Assembly (NCBI RefSeq): GCF_030269325.1
Contig: NZ_BSTD01000009.1
Location: 332,989 to 396,988, forward strand
Length of the DNA stretch: 64,000 nt
DNA from: Amycolatopsis sp. NBRC 101858
GTDB taxonomy: Bacteria > Actinomycetota > Actinomycetes > Mycobacteriales > Pseudonocardiaceae
Direction: 5' to 3'
The notes under the pieces were generated by a model that was not told where the DNA came from, ran no database searches, and saw only the letters and a program-made list of their open reading frames with translations. Below, piece after piece: positions 17,987 to 25,775 of this stretch. Position 1 is the first letter of the stretch, and every line of letters begins with the position of its first letter. The position numbers were made by a program, and so were the translations under genes.

Positions 17987-18549
17987 TGCTGCGCTATCTG
18001 GGGTCCACCAAGAACCTCCTCGGCTGCGTCGGCGGGCTGGCCGGCGTCGTGCTGCACCTGACCGGGGTGGTCGGGTGGTCCTGGCCGTTCGTCGTGGTGG
18101 CGTTGTACCTGGCGGGCGCGCTGCTCGCGCCGGGGGAGAAGGTGCGGCTGGTCCCCGACACCTCCGCCGAGCTGCGCTCTTCGCTGGAAACGCTGGTGGG
18201 GCGGGTCTCGGCGCAGGCTTCGCGCATGCCTTCGTCCACTGTGGATACTGTCGGGCGCATCGCCGAAGTGCTTCGGGACATGCTGTCGCAGCCCGCACGG
18301 CTCGCGGCCGATCCCGACCTGCGCCACGCCGTCGAGCGCCTGGTGCGCACGGATTTGCCGCTGTCGCTGGAGACTTACCTGAACTTGCCGTGGTGGTTCG
18401 CGGCCCGGCGGGCCGGTGCCGGCTCGGAACTGGTGGCACAGCTGGATTTGCTCGAGGCGGAGGCGCATCGGGTGGCCGAGCGGTTCTACGCGTCCGAGGT
18501 CGACCGGCAGGCCGATCACACGCGGTACCTGCGGGACCGGGACGGGTGA
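17983..18549 (+). CDS. Small membrane protein, XpaC-like, end of TelA cassette
   Basis: A 188-residue protein with two closely spaced N-terminal membrane helices (about 8-27 and 30-47) and a helical cytoplasmic remainder ending in charged residues. Position and architecture match XpaC-type proteins, which are typically encoded beside TelA homologues (xpaC-yaaN in Bacillus). Sequence similarity cannot be measured here, so the assignment rests on context. It overlaps the VWA lipoprotein gene by four bases. Confidence 0.6.
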   Translation: MMLRYLGSTKNLLGCVGGLAGVVLHLTGVVGWSWPFVVVALYLAGALLAPGEKVRLVPDTSAELRSSLETLVGRVSAQASRMPSSTVDTVGRIAEVLRDMLSQPARLAADPDLRHAVERLVRTDLPLSLETYLNLPWWFAARRAGAGSELVAQLDLLEAEAHRVAERFYASEVDRQADHTRYLRDRDG

Positions 18550-18581
18550 GGTCGCGGCTCTACCCTTGTGGGTGGTGATGT

Positions 18582-18597
18582 TCGAACGCGCGTTCGA
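18582..18597. promoter_or_regulatory. Perfect LexA/SOS box with no obvious target gene
   Basis: The 16-base palindrome TCGAACGCGCGTTCGA matches the actinobacterial LexA box (TCGAAC-N4-GTTCGA) exactly. It lies in the 60-base space between two convergent genes, followed on the plus strand by TAGCTT and, 15 bases after the box, an ATG that opens no convincing gene. Confidence 0.6.
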
Positions 18598-18609
18598 GTA
18601 GCTTGGCTC

Positions 18610-19422
18610 TCATGGACGCGAACCGAGTTTCGGCAATGTCAGGGTCACCGCTGCGGTGGTCAACCAGCTCAACAGGTCGGCGAGAGGAATGCGGGAAAGC
18701 CGTTCCGGCCACTCTTCGGCAACGGTGTGCAGCACGAGTTCGTCGTGCCGCGGCTCCACCTTGGTCAGCTTTATCCCCGGCGGAAGTTCCGGCAGGGGAA
18801 GCACGATGGGCTGGAACCGCTTCGGCGGGCGGAGCGTTCGCTGTCCGATGTGGAGGGTCCGGGGCACGAGCACGACAGCGTCGTCTTCCACCTGGGCTTC
18901 CAGGGTCAGGTGGCCCCAGTGCGGCTTCTTGGCCCAGTGGATCTGGAGCAGCCCGCTGTCCGCCGGGGCGGCCACGATCCCCGGCCGGACCTTCGCCACC
19001 CTTTCGCGGAGCACGTCCGCGGAAACGGCGATCCGCAGGTCCACGCGGGCGGGCTTGGCGGAGGGAGTGGGCAATGAGCGGAGGCGGACGTCTTCGGCGA
19101 GCACGGTGACCCGGCGCAGCGGAATGCTGCCGCCTTCGGGCTCGGGCCAGTCGACGTCCTCGGCGACGATCCGGACGTCGCCGATGCGGCCGGTGGCCAG
19201 GCGGAGGCTGTCGGCGGGGTAGTCGAGTTCGGTGAGGGTCAGGCCGACGTCATGGCCGTCGACCTTGGCCGTCAGCCGGCGCCCGACGAGCTGCTCGGTG
19301 ACGGTGCGGACCAGGGCGGCCGGCGTGACCGGGACGTTCGGGAGCAGCGAACGTCCGGCCGCGGCCAGCCCGGCCAGCTCCGGCCACGGCGACCAGCCGT
19401 CGAACCACCTGCCGTCGCTCAT
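18610..19422 (-). CDS. LmeA-like (DUF2993) protein
   Basis: A 270-residue protein resembling the DUF2993/LmeA family, whose mycobacterial member is a phospholipid-binding envelope protein needed for mannan elongation. The alternation of strand-rich segments (VTVLAEDVRLRSLP, LQIHWAKKPHWGHL) and the P-x-x-A-x-V-R-T-V start are compatible. Unlike secreted LmeA there is no clear signal peptide, so location is uncertain. It converges with the TelA cassette. Moderate confidence on family, function not shown by the sequence. Confidence 0.65.
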   Translation of the reverse strand: MSDGRWFDGWSPWPELAGLAAAGRSLLPNVPVTPAALVRTVTEQLVGRRLTAKVDGHDVGLTLTELDYPADSLRLATGRIGDVRIVAEDVDWPEPEGGSIPLRRVTVLAEDVRLRSLPTPSAKPARVDLRIAVSADVLRERVAKVRPGIVAAPADSGLLQIHWAKKPHWGHLTLEAQVEDDAVVLVPRTLHIGQRTLRPPKRFQPIVLPLPELPPGIKLTKVEPRHDELVLHTVAEEWPERLSRIPLADLLSWLTTAAVTLTLPKLGSRP

Positions 19423-19496
19423 CCGTCCAGTGTTGCCGACGGCGGGGTGGCTCGCCCACGGCAGGTCACGCGAAAGCGTCGTTTCTCACGTGGCGT

Positions 19497-19537
19497 GCCG
19501 CCTGCCGTCACCGGAGGGGGCGGTGACGACAGGCGGC
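19497..19537 (-). terminator. Long hairpin terminator after the small membrane protein gene
   Basis: A 17-bp stem with one mismatch (outer arm GCCGCCTG, inner arm CGTCACCG) and a seven-base loop, located 28 bases downstream of the minus-strand gene that ends at 19565. Confidence 0.65.
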
Positions 19538-19564
19538 GGCTTGGAGGGCGGAGTCGCCCGCCGG

Positions 19565-19858
19565 TCACCGGCCCGCGAAGCGAGCGATGATGCCCGTGAC
19601 AACCAGCCAGAACACCGCGGCCAGACCGAAGTCGAGGATGACTTGCAGGCTGGCGTTGTCCACGTTGAACAGCCCCGGCCAGAACAACGCGAGAGGGACC
19701 GCCAACGACTTGATGAAGATGAAGAACGCATTGCCGGCATTGGCACCGGCGAGCACCATGATCATGTAAAGGACTTCGATCCCCGCGAAGATCGCGCCGA
19801 TCGCCGTGATGACCCGCACGGCCGTGTTGCGTCTGGTGGTGGTTCGCCAAGGAGACAT
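19565..19858 (-). CDS. Small membrane protein of unknown function
   Basis: A 97-residue hydrophobic protein with three predicted membrane helices (about 15-37, 43-60, 68-92) and a short basic N terminus. No family was recognised. It is monocistronic, with a strong hairpin downstream and a repeat array upstream. The lower-GC wobble usage of its first codons is ordinary for such genes. Confidence 0.7.
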   Translation of the reverse strand: MSPWRTTTRRNTAVRVITAIGAIFAGIEVLYMIMVLAGANAGNAFFIFIKSLAVPLALFWPGLFNVDNASLQVILDFGLAAVFWLVVTGIIARFAGR

Positions 19859-19969
19859 GTCCGGAAAATTCCCGGTTTGGGTTACCGCTCAAACGCGCCA
19901 ACCCCAAGATTGCGCCGTTTGGCGGCTCCCGTTGCTCTCCGCCGCCCGTCCCGCACAGTCCGACACCCC

Positions 19970-20122
19970 TCCAGTCACGCGTGATGCCCGCCCAGTCACG
20001 CGAGTCCCGTCCTCGATCACGCGAGTTCCGGGGGCGGCCGGTCGGTCCCGTGCCGCCCGGCGGACTCGTGTCGTCCATCCAGGCACGCGTGTCGTCCACT
20101 CGGGTACGCGTGTCGTCCGTTC
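19970..20122. repeat. Two short arrays of about 20-bp intergenic repeats
   Basis: Three units with core TCACGCG at about 20-base spacing (19971-20030), then three units with core ACGCGTGTCGTCC or ACTCGTGTCGTCC at 20-21-base spacing (about 20062-20122). The second array shares the GGTACGCG-N-G-Y-CG pattern with the array at 60880-60994. It lies just after the ornithine-cyclodeaminase-like gene. Confidence 0.7.
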
Positions 20123-20129
20123 GTGACCG

Positions 20130-21032
20130 TCACCTCGGTTGCGCGTCACCCAGCAATCGGGCGATGGCCCAGTCCTGCACCGCGAGCCCGACGGACTTGA
20201 ACACCGTCCGCCCACCCACCGCCGGCGGCGTGCGCAACGCGTCGCCGAGCTCGACCAAGGAGGAACGCTCCACGATCCCACCGTCCACAGCGTGGATCAC
20301 TTCGCCGGCTTCCTCGAGCACGGCGTCGACCTGATCCACCACCACGCACGCCGCCGAACCGAGCAACTCGGCCGGAAGCTCCCGCATGGAAGGCAGATAA
20401 GACCCGATCGCGTTGACGTGCACCCGCTCGGGCAGATCGTCCACCGCGAAGAGAGGAGTCGAAGACGAAGTAGCGCAACAAACGATCTCCGCGTCGGAGA
20501 CGGCGTCGGCAGCCGAAGTCGCGACCCGCGGCACGATCTGCGGGAACTCGGCACGCATCCGGTCCGCGAAGGCGTGAGCGCGTGACGGATCCCGTCCGAA
20601 CACCGCCAGCCGGCTCACCGGCCGCACCGCCGCCACGGCTCGCACCTGGTCGGCGGCCTGCGCGCCGGTGCCCAGCAGGGCCAAGCGGCCGGCGGAGGCC
20701 GGGGCGAGCAGGTCCGTCGCGACGCCGGACGCTGCGCCCGTGCGCAGTGTCGTCACCTCGATCGCGTCGGCGACCACCTGGCCCGCGGCGGTGTTCCACA
20801 CCAGCGTCCCGAGGATCATCGGCGTGCGGCCGGCGACCAGGCTGAGCGTCTTGACCACCGTCGTCGACGTCGGCGTGTGGCACGCGCTCATCACCAGCGT
20901 CGTGCCGCTGCCGAAGGACAACCGTTGCGGCACCACGAAACGGCCGGCGGCGAGGTCGAGGAAGGCCTCCCGCACCGCGTCGACGGCGGCGGTCATCGGG
21001 ACGGCCGCCCGGACGGCGTGGGCATCGAGCAT
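20130..21032 (-). CDS. Ornithine cyclodeaminase / mu-crystallin family oxidoreductase
   Basis: A 300-residue NAD(P)-dependent enzyme of the ornithine cyclodeaminase/mu-crystallin superfamily. Visible are the substrate-domain segment VPQRLSFG, the Rossmann motif LLGTGAQAADQVRA near residue 115 and the ADAEIVCCATSSSTP segment. Family members deaminate ornithine to proline, reduce cyclic imines or act on alanine-type amino acids; the exact substrate cannot be read here. Cytoplasmic, apparently monocistronic, divergent from the pentapeptide-repeat gene. Confidence 0.85.
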   Translation of the reverse strand: MLDAHAVRAAVPMTAAVDAVREAFLDLAAGRFVVPQRLSFGSGTTLVMSACHTPTSTTVVKTLSLVAGRTPMILGTLVWNTAAGQVVADAIEVTTLRTGAASGVATDLLAPASAGRLALLGTGAQAADQVRAVAAVRPVSRLAVFGRDPSRAHAFADRMRAEFPQIVPRVATSAADAVSDAEIVCCATSSSTPLFAVDDLPERVHVNAIGSYLPSMRELPAELLGSAACVVVDQVDAVLEEAGEVIHAVDGGIVERSSLVELGDALRTPPAVGGRTVFKSVGLAVQDWAIARLLGDAQPR

Positions 21033-21075
21033 GCGGGAACCTTTCGGACTCGGCGACTGCCGCTAGCCTGACGGG

Positions 21076-21687
21076 GTGCCCGATGCCACGCAAGATCCAC
21101 CCGTCGAGGACCAGCGGTTCGTCCGCGACGACTGGTACGCGGAGGAGATCACCGGACGGCACTACGTGCGGTGCGAGTTCCACGAGGTCGACTTCTCCGA
21201 GGCTCGGACGCGGAACTCGGTCTTCACCGACTGCGTGTTCGGCAACGTGCGCTTCAACGCGTCCCGGCACACGGACTCGGCGTTCACCGGCTGCTCCTTC
21301 AAACGGTGCAACTTCTTCGACGCCGAGTTCACCGGGTGCAAGCTCGTCGGCGCGACGTTCAGCGAGTGCGACCTGCGCCCGCTGCGGGTCACCGGTGGCG
21401 ACTGGTCGTTCGCCGGGCTGGCGGGTGCCGACCTGCGGTCGGTCGCCTTCCATGGGGTGCGCATGCGGGAGGCCGACCTCACCGGGGCGAACTGCGCCGA
21501 CGCCGTGTTCGCCGACGTCGACCTTTCGGCGGCGACGTTGCACGGCGTCAAGCTGCCGCGCGCCGACCTGCGGGGGAGCGACCTCTCGGCGCTCGATCCG
21601 GTGAACGCCGAGCTGGCCGGCGCGATCGTGTCACCCGAACAGGCTGCGGTGCTCGTCACGTCGCTCGGGCTGCGCGTCCGGGCGTAG
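21076..21687 (+). CDS. Pentapeptide-repeat protein
   Basis: A 203-residue protein with tandem A(D/N)LXX-type pentapeptides through most of its length, for example CVFGNVRFNAS, CSFKRCNFFDAEF and ANCADAVFADVDLSAATL. These fold as a right-handed quadrilateral helix that can mimic DNA, as in the gyrase-protecting Qnr/MfpA proteins. Whether this one touches gyrase is not known. GTG 21076 is the start, 43 bases from the divergent gene, so both promoters overlap. Confidence 0.88.
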   Translation: MPDATQDPPVEDQRFVRDDWYAEEITGRHYVRCEFHEVDFSEARTRNSVFTDCVFGNVRFNASRHTDSAFTGCSFKRCNFFDAEFTGCKLVGATFSECDLRPLRVTGGDWSFAGLAGADLRSVAFHGVRMREADLTGANCADAVFADVDLSAATLHGVKLPRADLRGSDLSALDPVNAELAGAIVSPEQAAVLVTSLGLRVRA

Positions 21688-21715
21688 GCTCGGGCCGACC
21701 GGAAGGAGGGCCGCG

Positions 21716-22315
21716 ATGGGCGTCGTGACACCGGGGTTCCGCGGCCGGGCTCGCAGCGGCAACCCGCGCCTGCCACCCGGGCAGTACCTGGCCGAGGACT
21801 TCCCCGTGCTGTCGGCCGGCCCGACCCCGCGCGTGCGCACGGAGACGTGGGAGTTCACGGTCACCACCGAGTCCGGCGAGAAGCACGCCTGGAACTGGGC
21901 GGAGCTGATGGCCCTGCCCAGCGAGAAGCCCACCGTGGACATCCACTGCGTCACGCAGTGGTCCAAACTGGACACCCGCTGGCGCGGCGTCGCGGTCGAC
22001 ACCCTGGTCGGCGGGCTCGACACGGCCGCCGACTACGTCATGGTCCACTCCTACGGCGGCTACACCACGAACCTGCCGCTCGCCGACCTGCTCGACGGCC
22101 AGGCCTGGATCGCCTACGAGTACGGCGGCAAGCCGCTCACCCCCGAACACGGCGGGCCGGCGCGGCTGCTGGTTCCGCACCTGTACTTCTGGAAGTCCGC
22201 GAAGTGGGTGCGCGGGCTCGAGCTGAAGACCCGGGACGAGCCCGGCTTCTGGGAGAACGTCGGCTACCACGACTACGGGGATCCATGGCGCGAACAGCGG
22301 TATCAGGGCGACTAG
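21716..22315 (+). CDS. Sulfite-oxidase-like molybdopterin oxidoreductase
   Basis: A 199-residue protein of the sulfite oxidase/YedY molybdopterin-binding superfamily. The molybdenum-ligating cysteine is C78 in IHCVTQWSK, and the fold-typical segments SYGGYTTNLPL, AYEYGGKPLTPEHGGP and LYFWKSAKWVRGLEL are present. There is no Tat signal, so it acts in the cytoplasm. It overlaps the next gene, a ferredoxin-reductase-like protein, by 31 bases; that protein probably passes electrons to or from it. Confidence 0.9.
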   Translation: MGVVTPGFRGRARSGNPRLPPGQYLAEDFPVLSAGPTPRVRTETWEFTVTTESGEKHAWNWAELMALPSEKPTVDIHCVTQWSKLDTRWRGVAVDTLVGGLDTAADYVMVHSYGGYTTNLPLADLLDGQAWIAYEYGGKPLTPEHGGPARLLVPHLYFWKSAKWVRGLELKTRDEPGFWENVGYHDYGDPWREQRYQGD

Positions 22316-23028
22316 CCTGGCGGGTCGCCCGCCTGGCCGAGTTCCGCGACGAGACACCGACGGCCCGCACGCTCGTCTTCGACCTGCCCGGCTGGCCGGG
22401 ACACCTGGCGGGGCAGCACGTCGACGTCCGGCTCACGGCCGCCGACGGCTACCGCGCGCAGCGCAGCTACTCGCTCGCCACGCCCGCCGACGGTGACCGG
22501 ATCGAGCTGACGGTCCAGCGCGTCGCCGACGGTGAGGTGTCCGAGCACCTGGCCGGCCCGTTCGCGATCGGCGACCCGGTGGAGATCCGCGGCCCGGTCG
22601 GCGGCTGGTTCGTCTGGCGCCCGGCCGACCCGGCCCCGGTCCTGCTGATCGCGGGTGGCTCGGGCATCGTCCCGCTGATGGCGATGATCCGCGCCCGCCA
22701 GGCGGCGGGCGTCCGGACGCCGTTCAAGCTGATCTACTCGCTGCGCACCCCGGCCGAGCTGTACTACGCGGACGAGCTGCGCACGCCGGTGCCGGGCCTG
22801 GACATCACGTACGTGTACACGCGCGAACTGCCGGAGGGCCGCTCGGGAATCCCCCGGCGCCTGGACGTGCCGACGCTCAACACGGTGGGCTGGCCGGCGG
22901 AGTTCGGCGCGGACTGCTTCATCTGCGGCCCGACCGGTTTCGTCGAGACGGCGGCCGACATCCTGGTCGCCCTGGGCCACGACCCGCACCGCATCCGCAC
23001 GGAGAGGTTCGGCCCCAGCCGCGACTGA
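22285..23028 (+). CDS. Ferredoxin-reductase-type FAD/NAD oxidoreductase
   Basis: A 247-residue oxidoreductase of the FNR superfamily. The FAD-binding R-x-Y-S motif is RSYSLA (about residue 63), the NAD(P)-binding GGSGIVPLMAM follows near residue 126, and the late CGP motif is FICGPTGFV near 215. No 2Fe-2S ferredoxin domain is attached. ATG 22285 lies inside the end of the molybdopterin gene, so translation is coupled, and the two probably form an electron-transfer pair. Confidence 0.9.
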   Translation: MARTAVSGRLAWRVARLAEFRDETPTARTLVFDLPGWPGHLAGQHVDVRLTAADGYRAQRSYSLATPADGDRIELTVQRVADGEVSEHLAGPFAIGDPVEIRGPVGGWFVWRPADPAPVLLIAGGSGIVPLMAMIRARQAAGVRTPFKLIYSLRTPAELYYADELRTPVPGLDITYVYTRELPEGRSGIPRRLDVPTLNTVGWPAEFGADCFICGPTGFVETAADILVALGHDPHRIRTERFGPSRD

Positions 23029-23056
23029 CCGAACGTCGGTGCGGCCGAGGCGACCC

Positions 23057-23075
23057 GATCATCCATCCGATGATT
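23057..23075 (+). promoter_or_regulatory. Dyad upstream of the secreted beta-helix gene
   Basis: Arms ATCATC (23058-23063) and GATGAT (23069-23074) around CATCC, overlapping a smaller palindrome CATCCGATG. Located about 60 bases before the likely start; looks like a regulator site for a glycan-responsive gene. Confidence 0.4.
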
Positions 23076-23132
23076 AGGTGACACCACGTCCCGATGAGAG
23101 GGAATTTATCGACATCGCCGCGTAGAGATCCT

Positions 23133-25763
23133 ATGTTTCCTCTCATGCTGACCAAGTGGGGCTCGAAGCGGCGCCGCACCGTGGCGACCGTTCTCCTGGG
23201 GGCGGGCGCGCTGCTCGCCACGACCGGCCCGGTGGCGGCCGCGGCGCTGGACTCCGCCGGCCGCGACGTCTACGTCTCGCCGAGCGGCTCCGACCGCGCC
23301 CCGGGGACCGCGCACCAGCCCGTGCGGACCCTGGACAGGGCACGCGACCTCGTGCGCCAGCGGGCGCCGCACCTCACTCGCGACCTCACCGTGCACCTCG
23401 CCCCCGGCGTCTTCCGGCTTTCGCAGCCGCTGCTCCTCGACGCCCGGGACTCCGGCGGCAACGGGCATCGCGTCATCTGGCAGGGCAGCGGCGACACCGA
23501 ACTGAACGGCGGCGTGCGCGTCACCGGCTGGCGGCCGGTCGCGGGACGCCCCGGGTTGTTCGCCGCCGCCGCGCCCGCCGGGCTGGACAACACCCGGCAG
23601 CTCTACGTCGACGGTGTCCGTGAACAACGTGCCCGCGGCCCGCTGCCGGTGACAGTCAAGGCCACCGGCACCGGGTACACCGCGAGCGCGGACACCCTGG
23701 CGCACTGGCGCAACCCGAAGGACATCGAGTTCGTCTACACCGCGGGCGAAGCGCTCTGGAACATCCAGCGCGACGGCCTCGGCCAGTGGACCGAGCCGCG
23801 CTGCCCGCTCGCCGCGGCCCAGGGCACGACGATCACGATGGCCCAGCCCTGCTGGGACAACTCGACGAAACGCGTTCTGTTCCCGGACATCCCCGGCCGC
23901 AGCGTGAACATGGTCGGCCCGGCCGATCTGACGAACGGCCGGCACCCGACCTACGCGGAAAACGCTTTCGAGCTGCTCGACACCCCCGGCGAGTGGTACC
24001 TCGACCGGTCCGCCCACCTCGTCTACTACCTGCCGAAACCGGGTCAGGACCTGCGCCGCGCCGACGTCGAGGTGCCGGTGCTGGAAAAGCTCGTCGACGC
24101 GCGGGGAATCCACGACGTCGCGTTCCGCGGGTTGCGCTTCTCCTACGCGACGTGGCTGACGCCGTCGTCGCCGGAAGGCTTCTCCGAGATCCAGGCGGGC
24201 TACACGATCACCGGCGCCGAAGGCTGGGCCACCCAGGGACTCTGCCAGTTCGTGCCCGGCGGCACCTGCCCGTACGCCTCGTGGACGCGCGAACCCGCGA
24301 ACGTCTCCGTGTCCCATGCGCGGCGCGTGGAATTCAGCGACAGCGTGTTCGCGCACCTCGGTGGCGCCGGCCTCGACCTCGTCGACGGCACCAAGGAATC
24401 CGAGGTCCGCGGCGACGTCTTCACCGACATCTCGGGCAACGGTGTCCAGGTCGGCGGCGTCGACAAACCCGTCACGGACACCGACGCCGACGTGGTGCGC
24501 GACGTCGTCGTGACCGACAACCACCTCTACGGCCTGCCGCGCGAGTTCCACGGTGGTGTCCCGATCGTCAACGGCTACACCGTGCGGAACACCATCTCCC
24601 ACAACCAGATCGACCACGTCGGCTACTCGGCCATCTCGGTCGGCTGGGGTGGCTGGCCGGACAAGATCCAGAAGCCGGCGACGCCGAACCTGTCGCACGA
24701 CAACGCCGTGTCGGACAACCTGATCTTCGACTACATGCTCATGCTGGACGACGGTGGCGGCATCTACACCCAGGGCATCACCGGCACTTCCCTCGACGAC
24801 GGCGAGAAGGTCACCGGCAACGTGGTGCACGACCAGTGGGGGCTCGGCAAGGCCGTCTACACGGACAACGGCAACACGTACGAGACGATCCGCGGCAACG
24901 TCCTGTACGGCACGGCGTACTTCAACGTCGGCACGGTGCACGTCGACTACCGCGACGGCCTGGGCAACAACGATCCGACGCTGACCGAAGACAACTACTG
25001 GGAGCAGGGCGACCGCGACAAGGTCGACAAGGGCGCGATCACCCGCGGCAACAAGCTGCTCGCCCGTCCGTCCGACGCCCCGGCGGCGATCGTCTCGAAC
25101 GCGGGCCTCGAACCGGCCTACCGCGGCCTCCTCGTGCGCCGCGTCGGCGGAGGGGCGCCGGCCGAAGCGCCTTCGCGGGTCGGCACCTTCGCGGTCTCGG
25201 GAAAGCTGTACGCGACGTGGAACCCGACGTACGCGTTCAACAACGCGCCGGTGATGGAGTACGTGGTGACGGCGACGGGCGGCGGCCGCACGAAGTCGGC
25301 GACGGTGTCCGCGGCCGAATTCGCGAAGCGCGCGTACGCGGAGGTACCGGGCCTGACGGACGGCACGGCGTACACGGTGACCGTCGCGGCTCGCAACGCG
25401 TACGGCACGAGCGAGCCGTCCTTGGCCGCGGCCCCGGTGACGCCCGGCCCGACGCCGGGAGCGGGGCCGGGTGTCCCGACGAGCGCGCGTGCCCTGCCGA
25501 GCGCGACGGCGGCCTCGATCCGCTGGAACCCGCCGGCGGCAACGGGGGACACCCCGGTGCTGGCCTACACGATCACGGTGTCCGACGGCCGCACGATCAC
25601 GGTGGAGGGCCGCGACGCCCTGGTCACGCAGCCGACGGTCAAGGGCATGACGAGGGTGGTGGACAACCTGAAGCCGGCGACGGCGTACACGTTCACGGTG
25701 GCGGCGGTGACGGCGACGGGAACCGGCCCGGCGGCGACCTTCACCGCGACCACGGCACCTTGA
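23133..25763 (+). CDS. Secreted right-handed beta-helix glycan-active protein with two Fn3 domains
   Basis: An 876-residue secreted protein. A signal peptide (basic KRRRT, hydrophobic core, VAAA cleavage region) precedes the segment VYVSPSGSDRAPGTAHQPVRTL, the standard opening of secreted beta-helix polysaccharide enzymes. A long helix region rich in D, N and G follows to about residue 680, including clustered repeats such as SDNLIFDYMLMLDDGGGIY. Two fibronectin type III domains fill about 690-785 and 790-876. It resembles GH141-type or related inverting beta-helix enzymes acting on plant or microbial glycans; activity is inferred. ATG 23145 and ATG 23094 are alternative starts, none with a strong ribosome site. 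Confidence 0.82.
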   Translation: MFPLMLTKWGSKRRRTVATVLLGAGALLATTGPVAAAALDSAGRDVYVSPSGSDRAPGTAHQPVRTLDRARDLVRQRAPHLTRDLTVHLAPGVFRLSQPLLLDARDSGGNGHRVIWQGSGDTELNGGVRVTGWRPVAGRPGLFAAAAPAGLDNTRQLYVDGVREQRARGPLPVTVKATGTGYTASADTLAHWRNPKDIEFVYTAGEALWNIQRDGLGQWTEPRCPLAAAQGTTITMAQPCWDNSTKRVLFPDIPGRSVNMVGPADLTNGRHPTYAENAFELLDTPGEWYLDRSAHLVYYLPKPGQDLRRADVEVPVLEKLVDARGIHDVAFRGLRFSYATWLTPSSPEGFSEIQAGYTITGAEGWATQGLCQFVPGGTCPYASWTREPANVSVSHARRVEFSDSVFAHLGGAGLDLVDGTKESEVRGDVFTDISGNGVQVGGVDKPVTDTDADVVRDVVVTDNHLYGLPREFHGGVPIVNGYTVRNTISHNQIDHVGYSAISVGWGGWPDKIQKPATPNLSHDNAVSDNLIFDYMLMLDDGGGIYTQGITGTSLDDGEKVTGNVVHDQWGLGKAVYTDNGNTYETIRGNVLYGTAYFNVGTVHVDYRDGLGNNDPTLTEDNYWEQGDRDKVDKGAITRGNKLLARPSDAPAAIVSNAGLEPAYRGLLVRRVGGGAPAEAPSRVGTFAVSGKLYATWNPTYAFNNAPVMEYVVTATGGGRTKSATVSAAEFAKRAYAEVPGLTDGTAYTVTVAARNAYGTSEPSLAAAPVTPGPTPGAGPGVPTSARALPSATAASIRWNPPAATGDTPVLAYTITVSDGRTITVEGRDALVTQPTVKGMTRVVDNLKPATAYTFTVAAVTATGTGPAATFTATTAP

Positions 25764-25775
25764 CCCCGGACAGCG

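Noticed and set aside
18568..19222. Plus-strand frames downstream of the SOS box
   Set aside because: They are antisense shadows of the LmeA-like gene with Arg/Ser/Ala-rich composition and no domain; an expressed SOS gene here is not supported.
20130..21032. Definite ornithine cyclodeaminase
   Set aside because: The superfamily is clear but substrate-specific residues cannot be judged by eye, so only the family name is given.
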